A DNA stretch of 46,899 nt, taken from a virus. Numbering within the stretch: position 1 is the first letter of the stretch; each line of letters opens with the position of its first letter. Below are positions 7,689 to 16,076 of this stretch, piece by piece. Location of the stretch: positions 1 to 46,899 of IMG/VR virus record IMGVR_UViG_3300036770_000424. One strand, 5' to 3'. Position numbers and translations under genes: made by a program. The notes beneath the pieces were generated by a model, which ran no database searches, was not told the origin of the DNA, and saw nothing but the letters and a program-made list of their open reading frames with translations.

Positions 7689-10600
7689 ACTCTCTGCCGT
7701 ACCGCAACATCTGCAACGCTTCAGGTGTGAACCTCTTATCAAACTGCCCACCAATTGCCTCAGCCGTAGCCTGACCTTCCGCTCGACGCTCAAAAGAATC
7801 TGAAATCGTAGTGTCATCAATAGCGTAGTTTGGATACTTAGAATTAAATTCCATAATCCTTTCAAGCGTCTCATTAAACCCATCCGTGCTATCACGCTCT
7901 AACCATAGACGGTCAAGCAGAGTGTTTCTTCGATCTTTAACTTTTTGTTCGTAAGTCTTGGTCTCAATAGCTGATTTCTGTGCCTGAGCCAAGCGAGTTG
8001 GTTGTAATCCGATTGCCTGCATCGCCAATTCCCAAGCTGAAAAGTTTTCAGCAAGCTTAATCCCACTGGCAGTACGTGCATCTTCTTCGGCAATCCTAGC
8101 TGCGGTAACAGGTTTTGATACGAGTGCAGGTGCGCCCCTCTCGAACGCGCGTTGATACTGACCTTCTTGGAACAGTCGATAAGCATCAACCCAGTTAAAG
8201 CCAAGGCCAACAACAGGTCCCGCATTAGCAATTACGTCTTCAACTATGCTTTCACGGACATCCGGAGAATATCGACCCTCTCGGTACCACAAGTTTTTGG
8301 GGTCAAGACTGACACGACCCGCGAGTTCACCACCCGTTAACTCAGTAGCCAGACCGCGTTGCAGTGACCCGCCAACAAAGCGACCTGCGGCTTCGGCAGT
8401 CTCAGGATTCATACCCATCTCAGCAAACAGATCTCCCGCAGCACCGCCAAGTTCTTCTTCCATGTAGTTCTTCAACCAGTTCTCCCAGTCAAAGAATTCA
8501 TCATCGTCTTCGTCGGCAAGCAGTTTAACTATGGTGCCGAGTCCAATACTATAGAACGGAGATGCCTCATTACCACCCAATAGGTAAGTAACTGCCAAGA
8601 TGCCAGCCAGTCGGCGGCGCCCTTCTTTGTAGAGTTCTTTGCGCTGAGCTTCCGCTTCTGCAATACGCTGATCAATAACTTGTGGGCTTAACTTATCCCG
8701 CATCATCTGCTGTCGAAACTCTTCGATTTCTTTCTTACGGAACGGAGCGGCAACCGTAAAATAGAAGTTACGTGCGATAGCATAGGTTGCCAAGACAGAG
8801 TATTGCTTAAACTTCGTGATGACCGACAACAACGGAGGAGTGAAGTAGCGGGGTTTCATCTGCCGAGTGAAGTCACCCAAAGACAGACCCACAATGTCTT
8901 TTGCTTCTGCAATAGCAAGTTCAAATGCTTCTTCCGGCGTATTCATAATTGGGTTGCCTTGAGCATCCCGATCAATCACACCATGCAAGTCCTTCTTGGG
9001 TGATTTTGAAAACTTCTCGTACGCCAACTCGAACGTAGTAAGCAACGACACCTCACGTCCAAGTCTTTCGGATTGATGGAATAAACCCGAGAGCATTTTC
9101 TTAACCATGTTGTAGCGACCCGTATACAACTCAGAAGGCCGACCACTCATATCCATAAGGTCGTTGGTCAAGGAAATATTAATCTGACCCTCTTCGATCA
9201 GTCGATCTGCCGCTTGTTTAAGAACACCAGTTAGCTTGCCTCCCTCGACGATGGAAGGAAACTGCATCTGCATAATGCTACCCGTTGCTAAAGGTGCCAT
9301 TGTCCTCGATGGGGCCGTAGCCAAATAACGCCCAAAATTTTTGAGCATCAATGCGTTAGTTTTAACGTAGCCGTATCGCCCACCAATGTAAGGCATCGTA
9401 ATCTGCGCCACACCAATCACGTTAAGAAGCGCTGAGAAGGGTGCTGACAGCATGTAGAAGAACGTCAACTCTGATGCTTTACCCGCAGCTACCGCAGCGA
9501 GACTTGTATCCTCATTACTAAGAATGGTTGGGACACGCCTTTCTACTTCTGTAATGTAGTCACGATATACCGCAGCGCGATCACGATCCGCAAACTCGTC
9601 CACATACTCAACGGCATTGTTCAAGTTATTGAGGAAAGGTTCGGCAAACTTAAACCGAGACTGCTGATAAGCACTGTGCACTGCGCTCGTAGCAAACACA
9701 CGGAGCATGTCACCACTCGCACCTTGAATTGCTTTACGATTGATGAACATCTTACGCATACTCTGCTGCGGTAGAAGAATATAGATCAACTGGTTAAGGC
9801 TGTCTTTCATCTCCTTCTTAGCGTCACCGACTGTCGTAGCCGTCACGTTGTCGATAATGTCTTGGGCTTCTTTCAGCACCTGCGTCGTGGTTAGGTTCTG
9901 ACTAAATAGTTCTGAAAGCCCGTTACCTTTTCGAATCGTGCCAGCCAATGCCTGCTGTTGTGCATTACCTTTGCGTAGCTGAGCCTCACGAGTACGCATA
10001 GCCAGTTCTCGGCTGAGCGAATCTTCAAATTCATAGAACTCTTTGAAGTTACCCTTACCCACTTGGAACCAATACTTACCGAATCGGCGCAGGGGGAAGT
10101 ACGGCTGCACAAGCTTATCAGGACCAAACTTACTGTTGATCTCACGGATAGCCGCCTTCTTTTCGCTAAGTGTGCCGGGACTACGAGCTACTCGTAGTTT
10201 CATTTCCCGAACCATGTTGTTTACTGCTCGAGAATAGAAGTCACGAACCTCGCGGTAGATTTCTTTAAACTCAGGGTCAAGCCGATTCCACGCCTGCACC
10301 AACGCAGCGTTCATCGTTTTAGCACCGGGCTTGTCGGGGTCGATGCCGCGTATAGTGGCTTCAATCATGAGCCTGCCAAGTAGCTGACTCTGTTTTGGTT
10401 TCTTAGCCTGTGCCTTTGTCCACTTGGTAACAATCTCTTCCGCAGAATTCATTATGTTGCCTCGGTAGGCAAGCATCCGCTCAATCATACGGATTGCACC
10501 GCTGATCTGGGGAAACTTCGTTTTAGTTAGGTCATCGATCTGCCGCAAGTTAGCAAAACCCAGAACAACTCTGCGGTATACACCAGCACTTGTATCCCAC

Positions 10601-13600
10601 ATCGCGGGGCTAATAATCTTTAAGACTTCTTCCCATGACCGACGACCTTTTAAGGCATCGTTGAGCATTTCAATCGTGCTAGTGGTCTGTTCTTCCGCAG
10701 TTCGCCACGTCTGGGGGGTACTAATCGGACCTTTGATTCGTGGTCTTTTTGGCCCAGTTGCAGCAAATCGTGGCCCACGGGTAAGCGGATCCCTTGTACG
10801 CACTGCTGAGAATATCTTGGTTGCTTCAGCCATGGCGTTACCCGCCAAGTTATCAAGGCCGAATGTTTTAAGGATTGTTCGTACCAATCGCGTGAAGAAA
10901 GGTACCTTCTTAGGCTCGTACTTAAGATTTCTAAGAGTTTCTTGAAACTTCCTATTAGTAAAGACCTCGGCTATGAACTCGTAAATGTTGGTCATGCCAT
11001 AAGGCGTTTTGCCAATCTTCTCCACAGCAAAGTTGTACATGTCGGTTAGTTCTTTAACCGCATCACGCTGGGCAGCTGTCAAATCTTGTGGGCGTTTGCC
11101 GTAGGTATCTAAGGCGTATTCTGTCGCAGCATGCACAACCTCGTGCAGGAAAACCCTATAGCTCTTACCTGTCAAAGTATCGGTATCGAGAGCGATCTCA
11201 TCGAAGTCAGGGTAGTAAGCACCGGGAGAAGTCAGGCCCTCGATGTATTTCTTGTACGCCCCCGACACTGTGCCGAACTCGGCAATGACGGGACCAAGTT
11301 TGTAGTTTGGTTTCTGTAATTCAACTAAGCCCTGAGCCACAAGCTCTAGGGACTCGGAACGGTCATAATTCTTAAAGTACTTGTCGTAGACTTGTGGGTA
11401 GTGCATTTGCACGTACTTAAACAAGCGCTGTTGCTCAGGCTCCGACACATTATCAATAGACCGACGCACCAGTTCACGGCCCGTGTTAAAGCTTATGTTT
11501 GTCGGCAGGTTAAGCTCCGACAATGTTCTTGCTAGGTCAGCAGAGAAACCGCTTAGCTTCTGAGACGCAATGATCAACGCACCCTTGAGGTCGTTGTTTG
11601 CTATAGCCGACACCATCGTGGGATGGATGTCGTTACCCCCAAGACTTAGTTGGATTACCCTTTGTTCGAGTTCAGAGAGCGAAGCTTCGCCAGCATCGCG
11701 GGAACGCTCGCGCTCTTCTCCAATGTTTTCTGAGCGAAGGTCAATTCGTCTAGGAATTTCGGGTTCGCCCTCTCTTGCACCCCTAAATCCAGCGCCGCTG
11801 CTATCAACCCCTCCATCTCGGATTTGTTCTTCGCTAGAACTGGATAGGCGCTTTCCAATAGCTTTAAAGTTTCCATCTTTTAATTCCTTATTGAAGTACT
11901 CAAATACGTCCTTGTACCTAGTAAAAATTTGAGCGATGTTCTTTTTAATTTCGGGCCAGGTAGGATTTCCATCTAATACAGACGCCTCAAGCATCAAATT
12001 GATGTTTTGCATCTCGGCGGCAAAGTCATCGTCGTGGCTACGTTCCTGTACGTGCGCCAGTTCATGCACCATGGTATACCAAACACCGGAAGCTGCTCTA
12101 GAAGTATCTGTATATCGAGTCGCAAAAGGGTTTATAAATACGCCCTTGAAAGGGACTACGATGTTAACGCCCCTGTACTTTTCGTCTAAACTAACCCCAA
12201 CTGCTTGTTCAGGTAAGAGGACACTGTATTCCGGGTCTAAAGTCGCTACAAAATTGCGCAACTTTAAAAATTCATTACCAATATCAAATAAAAACCCATC
12301 AAACTTATCACCAAATTTTTCACGACCGACTTCGGTTATAGGCTTTACCTCGCCGGTTTCAGCCTTTTTAATTTGCTCTTCAATGTCATCAAGTAGGTTT
12401 CGGAACCTATTTCGCTCGGCCTCATCTGTAATGTTGGATAGTCTAGAAGTGAGGTGCTTATCCCACATCTCGTCTCTAATGACTTCTTTTTTATCTTTAA
12501 GCTCTTTAAGTTTTTGCTTATCTGCCTGCCCGATGTTAACGTTGATATGCAACATGACTTGGTCTTTATTAATCAAAGACTCGTCAATCTTTAAGTCATC
12601 TATTTCGATAGACGTTGCTTTTAGATCGTCGTCAGTAAGCTCAGGAACTTTTTTGTTTTTTACATAAAGAATTCCATCCTTAACTTCTATCTGATCCCCT
12701 TCAGAAATTTCAGACGCTCTAAAAATATCCGACTTTAAAGGAGGCGCTAATTGTATTGAGTCTGACGTTGTAACTTTTCCAGAAGGTTCTTTGTTTAAAT
12801 ACTGAATCGATCCAAAATCTTTTACGTCAGAAGCAAAATCAGCAGCTGCATAAGCAACTGATAAATACTTAAATATTTTATCGAAGCTATTACTTACAGC
12901 AGGAGAAAACCTTTGTCGGTTTAAGTCAAACGGGTAACGCGCATCCTCAGCTTTTACTTCCTTTTTAGGAGAAACGTCTACGTAAATCCGTCTTTGTATG
13001 GTTTGTTTGTTTGCTTTTATAGTCTCATTAAATTGCCATAAACCATTAGAAAGAACAGCTACGTTATCAGAGTAAAAATACGAGGTATTTTTAGATACAT
13101 AAATACGAGCAGTACCCCAATCAAAATTAACATTTGCAAATGTGGTGTAGTCTTCGTACGGGAACTTTGAGCCAATATCTACAGGCATTCCATTAAATTC
13201 AACGTCGATATCAGAAAACAACGGGCTTTCTCTCAAAACTTTGTAAGCGTTAGAGTGCCCACGTATTTCGATGTCTATATCTTTACCTGTTGCTGTATCC
13301 CTGTACGTTGCAGGCACTAATACTTCTGCGTAAGTACCATGCCCATCTGGAAACATACCTTTAATAGAACTAGGAATATTATCGCCGCGCCAAACAGTAA
13401 TATCTGGACTAAGGCTAGGATCTTCCATCGACTCTTCTAGCTGTGCCCCTGTGCTTACAAGTTCGCTGGCAACACCATCACGGAGGGTAATAACGCGAAT
13501 CGAATCGTTGTTAAACAAAAACTGCATCTTGGCAATACCCAAGCCACCCGAATCTCGTTCACCTTCTTTTTTAGTACCCGCAATCGTAAGGAACGTGGTC

Positions 13601-16062
13601 GACAAGGTTTCGGGACTCATCCCCGTGCCGTTATCTTTAACAGAAATTATTCTCGTAGTAGGGTCGACAGTGATATCGATTTTGCCTTTTACAAGCTGCC
13701 CCTTTTCCTGCATCGGCTTAATGGCATCAAAAGAGTTTTGCACCATCTCTTTAACCGACACAAACGGCATCTGCGAAGGTTCACCATAAAGCTTAGGCCC
13801 AAGCAGTTTACTTAACCGGCGTACGTTTGCACCAGCTTTAGCTTTAATCGTCTCGCCGTCTTCGTCATCCCGAGCAGGACGGACACCACCTTCATCGCCA
13901 GGAACACCACCGAGTTCAGCGGCAAGTTTGGCGATCTCTTCACTACGAGTTTGGGGTGTTGCAGTCGGCTCGGTCGGCTGTGCCGCAAAGAAGTCGTCCG
14001 ACTGCTTTTGAAGAGCATCAAGTTCTTGCTGCGTAATTAATCCAGCCTCAATTGCTTCTTGCAACCTAGCCGGATCTTGCGTTGCTGGGGTGTAAACAGG
14101 TGCCTTACGTTGCGCCTTGCTTAATCTTTCCGGTTCTCTACGAAGTAAATTAACAAATGCTGCAAGCTGCCTTTTCTTTGGTACTTCTGGAATAGCAGTA
14201 GCGACACCTTCTTCATAAGACTGTCGTAGGGCTTGCTTTTCCGCATCGCTAAGAGGAGGGGGTAGCGTTCCAAGAGCTTGCTCAAATTGATCCAGCGCAG
14301 TCTGCATCTCTTTGACTGCCCCATCAAACTGCGCTTGATTCGCCCGTTTGTAACCCTTATCCAGAGCCATCGCTTTTTGGACCAAGCGATTGGCTAAGCC
14401 ACCCGGCGCTAATTTACCTGCCTTTTGATACTCAGGCAGCATGGTTATCCTAGCCATCCCGACACGCGACATGCTGCCTTGAGGCTCGTCTAGGAATGGC
14501 TGATTACTTTGGCTAATGGCTTCGTTGTATCGAGCTAAAAGTTGATCAGCCCTCTGAAGCAACGGCATCGCAACCGCCGCCGCTTTTGGCATGTTTGCAA
14601 CGCCTGCCCCGTAATTGGTGCGGAAGTAGTTAATTAGATTTTCGTTATTGGTACCCGCAATATCGCGGATGATGAACGTATCGTCTGGGTTTACAGTCGG
14701 AGTTAATGGACCGAGCGTAGGCTCTTTTCGTGTTCCAGTGCTAACAACAGGCTCGACACCTGCGCCCAATCCTGTTGGTTCAATTCTTGTAGGTGCTCCG
14801 GCAGTTCCCGCAATGATCTCTTCTGCGCTAGACATTGGAACAGTAGGCTCACGTCCTCCGGACTCAGCTCGTAAACGTCTTGTTTTTTCGCTTTCGAAGT
14901 CATATAAAGCCCTTTCTACTTCTTCAGTAGTTGGGGCACGTCCCAACTGTTTCTTTAGATCTTTGTCGAGTTTCTTTAATTCTTCTAACGTAGCAGGAAC
15001 TGTATCTTCAGGCCGAATACGCCCAGCAGCTTCTTCAGCAAACAAATCTTCTTCGCTAACTAATTCTGTACCCGCAGCTTCTGCTTCTTCATCCGCAGCC
15101 AGCTTATCAAGATCGGCAATTGCTCGATCTTCTGGGGTATCAGATGCTTTTCTGCCTAAAACCTCTTTTGTGGTTTGTACTCCGGCACCTAAACCACCAC
15201 CAACAATAGCGCCTTCTAACCCAGCAAGAGCAGCTTCCTCAACATCAAAACCTCTTTTAGTGCCAGCAGTTTCTCCGGCGTAGGCGGCAACCTCTTCAGC
15301 AAACTCAGTCCCTGCCTGAATACCAGTTTCTTTTGCAATTCTTCCGGGTGCCGTTTTACCAGTGACACCTGCACCGGGCAACAACCTACCAGTAGCAAAC
15401 CTTTCAAACATTGCTTCAAACGTCGCAGCGGCAGCAGATGCCGCAACATCACCAACTGTGGCTTCTGCTAATGTTTTGTCGTCATTTTTTACCCGCTCTT
15501 TGAGGATCTCGTTAGTACGAGCCGCAACATAAGCAGGAGCCGCTACGTACGCCGCCGCCATATCTGGAACCGACGTAATAATACGTTCAGCAATAAATGG
15601 AAATATTGTCAAAGGGTTATCTGCAATATCCCCAAGTTGGGTACTAGGAGCGTAGCCTATATCCCTTTCGTAGTTTAAAGCGTTATCCGCAAAACTTTTA
15701 CCGACCGTGTCAACCGGAAGCTCAAATATCTGATCCTTGGGTAACCCCGTAAGATTAGACATCAGCTGAGCAAACGTGTCTGGTACTTCAGCAGCAGCAC
15801 CGCCTAACCCAGCAGCCCTAGCAACAAAACCTTTGAATGGGTTTTGCGTTTTTTCTATAAACGGTTCTTCAGGAGGAGTAAAGCGTTCCGGGGCTGGTTC
15901 TTCGAACGCAAGGGGTTGCGCGGGGGGTTGCGTTTTTTCTTCCTCCTCTTGCACACCACCGTATTGCTCAGCTAACGCCCTGTAATCAACAGCCGGAGTT
16001 GCGGTTTCAGGTTGAGGTTCTGCACGACCGCCAAACTCTTCGGCAAGTTTTCTGTAATCCAC
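7687..16062 (-). CDS. Giant polyvalent protein (GHKL ATPase, two zincin proteases)
   Basis: A 2791-residue multidomain protein of the polyvalent type, thought to be packed in the virion and injected with the DNA. The N-terminus has two copies of DYRxLAEEFGG (about 2-12 and 26-36), then Ala/Gly-rich helices and a disordered linker. Residues about 745-1000 hold a GHKL (Hsp90/MutL-like) ATPase: N-box EMVQNSFDA (E772), DNGTGMS (D810) and GGLGIAK (about 840). Two zinc-protease motifs follow, HELAH (1333-1337) and HEVVH (1640-1644). The C-terminal 1000 residues are mostly helical, with one hydrophobic stretch (about 2195-2225, FFYMLSAPFSALLNVIG). It is the last gene of the late operon, as expected for an ejection protein. 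Frame is intact throughout. Confidence 0.85.
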   Translation of the reverse strand: MDYRKLAEEFGGRAEPQPETATPAVDYRALAEQYGGVQEEEEKTQPPAQPLAFEEPAPERFTPPEEPFIEKTQNPFKGFVARAAGLGGAAAEVPDTFAQLMSNLTGLPKDQIFELPVDTVGKSFADNALNYERDIGYAPSTQLGDIADNPLTIFPFIAERIITSVPDMAAAYVAAPAYVAARTNEILKERVKNDDKTLAEATVGDVAASAAAATFEAMFERFATGRLLPGAGVTGKTAPGRIAKETGIQAGTEFAEEVAAYAGETAGTKRGFDVEEAALAGLEGAIVGGGLGAGVQTTKEVLGRKASDTPEDRAIADLDKLAADEEAEAAGTELVSEEDLFAEEAAGRIRPEDTVPATLEELKKLDKDLKKQLGRAPTTEEVERALYDFESEKTRRLRAESGGREPTVPMSSAEEIIAGTAGAPTRIEPTGLGAGVEPVVSTGTRKEPTLGPLTPTVNPDDTFIIRDIAGTNNENLINYFRTNYGAGVANMPKAAAVAMPLLQRADQLLARYNEAISQSNQPFLDEPQGSMSRVGMARITMLPEYQKAGKLAPGGLANRLVQKAMALDKGYKRANQAQFDGAVKEMQTALDQFEQALGTLPPPLSDAEKQALRQSYEEGVATAIPEVPKKRQLAAFVNLLRREPERLSKAQRKAPVYTPATQDPARLQEAIEAGLITQQELDALQKQSDDFFAAQPTEPTATPQTRSEEIAKLAAELGGVPGDEGGVRPARDDEDGETIKAKAGANVRRLSKLLGPKLYGEPSQMPFVSVKEMVQNSFDAIKPMQEKGQLVKGKIDITVDPTTRIISVKDNGTGMSPETLSTTFLTIAGTKKEGERDSGGLGIAKMQFLFNNDSIRVITLRDGVASELVSTGAQLEESMEDPSLSPDITVWRGDNIPSSIKGMFPDGHGTYAEVLVPATYRDTATGKDIDIEIRGHSNAYKVLRESPLFSDIDVEFNGMPVDIGSKFPYEDYTTFANVNFDWGTARIYVSKNTSYFYSDNVAVLSNGLWQFNETIKANKQTIQRRIYVDVSPKKEVKAEDARYPFDLNRQRFSPAVSNSFDKIFKYLSVAYAAADFASDVKDFGSIQYLNKEPSGKVTTSDSIQLAPPLKSDIFRASEISEGDQIEVKDGILYVKNKKVPELTDDDLKATSIEIDDLKIDESLINKDQVMLHINVNIGQADKQKLKELKDKKEVIRDEMWDKHLTSRLSNITDEAERNRFRNLLDDIEEQIKKAETGEVKPITEVGREKFGDKFDGFLFDIGNEFLKLRNFVATLDPEYSVLLPEQAVGVSLDEKYRGVNIVVPFKGVFINPFATRYTDTSRAASGVWYTMVHELAHVQERSHDDDFAAEMQNINLMLEASVLDGNPTWPEIKKNIAQIFTRYKDVFEYFNKELKDGNFKAIGKRLSSSSEEQIRDGGVDSSGAGFRGAREGEPEIPRRIDLRSENIGEERERSRDAGEASLSELEQRVIQLSLGGNDIHPTMVSAIANNDLKGALIIASQKLSGFSADLARTLSELNLPTNISFNTGRELVRRSIDNVSEPEQQRLFKYVQMHYPQVYDKYFKNYDRSESLELVAQGLVELQKPNYKLGPVIAEFGTVSGAYKKYIEGLTSPGAYYPDFDEIALDTDTLTGKSYRVFLHEVVHAATEYALDTYGKRPQDLTAAQRDAVKELTDMYNFAVEKIGKTPYGMTNIYEFIAEVFTNRKFQETLRNLKYEPKKVPFFTRLVRTILKTFGLDNLAGNAMAEATKIFSAVRTRDPLTRGPRFAATGPKRPRIKGPISTPQTWRTAEEQTTSTIEMLNDALKGRRSWEEVLKIISPAMWDTSAGVYRRVVLGFANLRQIDDLTKTKFPQISGAIRMIERMLAYRGNIMNSAEEIVTKWTKAQAKKPKQSQLLGRLMIEATIRGIDPDKPGAKTMNAALVQAWNRLDPEFKEIYREVRDFYSRAVNNMVREMKLRVARSPGTLSEKKAAIREINSKFGPDKLVQPYFPLRRFGKYWFQVGKGNFKEFYEFEDSLSRELAMRTREAQLRKGNAQQQALAGTIRKGNGLSELFSQNLTTTQVLKEAQDIIDNVTATTVGDAKKEMKDSLNQLIYILLPQQSMRKMFINRKAIQGASGDMLRVFATSAVHSAYQQSRFKFAEPFLNNLNNAVEYVDEFADRDRAAVYRDYITEVERRVPTILSNEDTSLAAVAAGKASELTFFYMLSAPFSALLNVIGVAQITMPYIGGRYGYVKTNALMLKNFGRYLATAPSRTMAPLATGSIMQMQFPSIVEGGKLTGVLKQAADRLIEEGQINISLTNDLMDMSGRPSELYTGRYNMVKKMLSGLFHQSERLGREVSLLTTFELAYEKFSKSPKKDLHGVIDRDAQGNPIMNTPEEAFELAIAEAKDIVGLSLGDFTRQMKPRYFTPPLLSVITKFKQYSVLATYAIARNFYFTVAAPFRKKEIEEFRQQMMRDKLSPQVIDQRIAEAEAQRKELYKEGRRRLAGILAVTYLLGGNEASPFYSIGLGTIVKLLADEDDDEFFDWENWLKNYMEEELGGAAGDLFAEMGMNPETAEAAGRFVGGSLQRGLATELTGGELAGRVSLDPKNLWYREGRYSPDVRESIVEDVIANAGPVVGLGFNWVDAYRLFQEGQYQRAFERGAPALVSKPVTAARIAEEDARTASGIKLAENFSAWELAMQAIGLQPTRLAQAQKSAIETKTYEQKVKDRRNTLLDRLWLERDSTDGFNETLERIMEFNSKYPNYAIDDTTISDSFERRAEGQATAEAIGGQFDKRFTPEALQMLRYGRE
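11655..11876 (-). CDS. Candidate overprinted gene inside the polyvalent gene (73 aa)
   Basis: In the +1 frame relative to the giant gene there is an ATG at 11876 preceded by AAGGA with 8-base spacing, then 73 codons ending TAA. The product (METLKLLESAYPVLAKNK start, KFLDELTFAQKTLEK middle) has the balanced composition of a real helical protein. In the same bases the giant protein reads as an R/E/S/G-rich, low-complexity linker. Either this is an overprinted small gene, or the ancestral frame here was this one and two compensating shifts changed it. Chance openness is possible because other +1 stretches of the giant gene are also open. Confidence 0.35.
   Translation of the reverse strand: METLKLLESAYPVLAKNKSEMEGLIAAALDLGVQERANPKFLDELTFAQKTLEKSASVPAMLAKLRSLNSNKG
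14703..14903 (-). CDS. Candidate overprinted gene inside the polyvalent gene (66 aa)
   Basis: A second +1-frame ORF in the giant gene, starting at ATG 14903 after GAAAGGG (6-base spacing). The product is protein-like and helical: YELSPEDVSLLFQCLAQ, then ELPEHLQELNQQDWAQ, ending LEHEKSLRSVH. In the giant frame the same bases encode a T/G/A/P/E-rich disordered linker (about residues 387-453), the kind of region that tolerates overprinting. It has no recognised motif. Confidence is limited because openness alone is not proof. Confidence 0.35.
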   Translation of the reverse strand: MTSKAKKQDVYELSPEDVSLLFQCLAQKRSLRELPEHLQELNQQDWAQVSSLLLALEHEKSLRSVH

Positions 16063-16076
16063 AGCAACCCCTTTAA

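Noticed and set aside
7899-8231. 110-codon +1-frame ORF in the polyvalent gene
   Set aside because: Open but L/R/K-rich with no protein-like pattern; the main frame here encodes a normal protein.
11936-12667. 243-codon open frame on the + strand opposite the polyvalent gene
   Set aside because: Serine-rich, antisense to an AT-rich coding stretch; composition is typical of a shadow frame.
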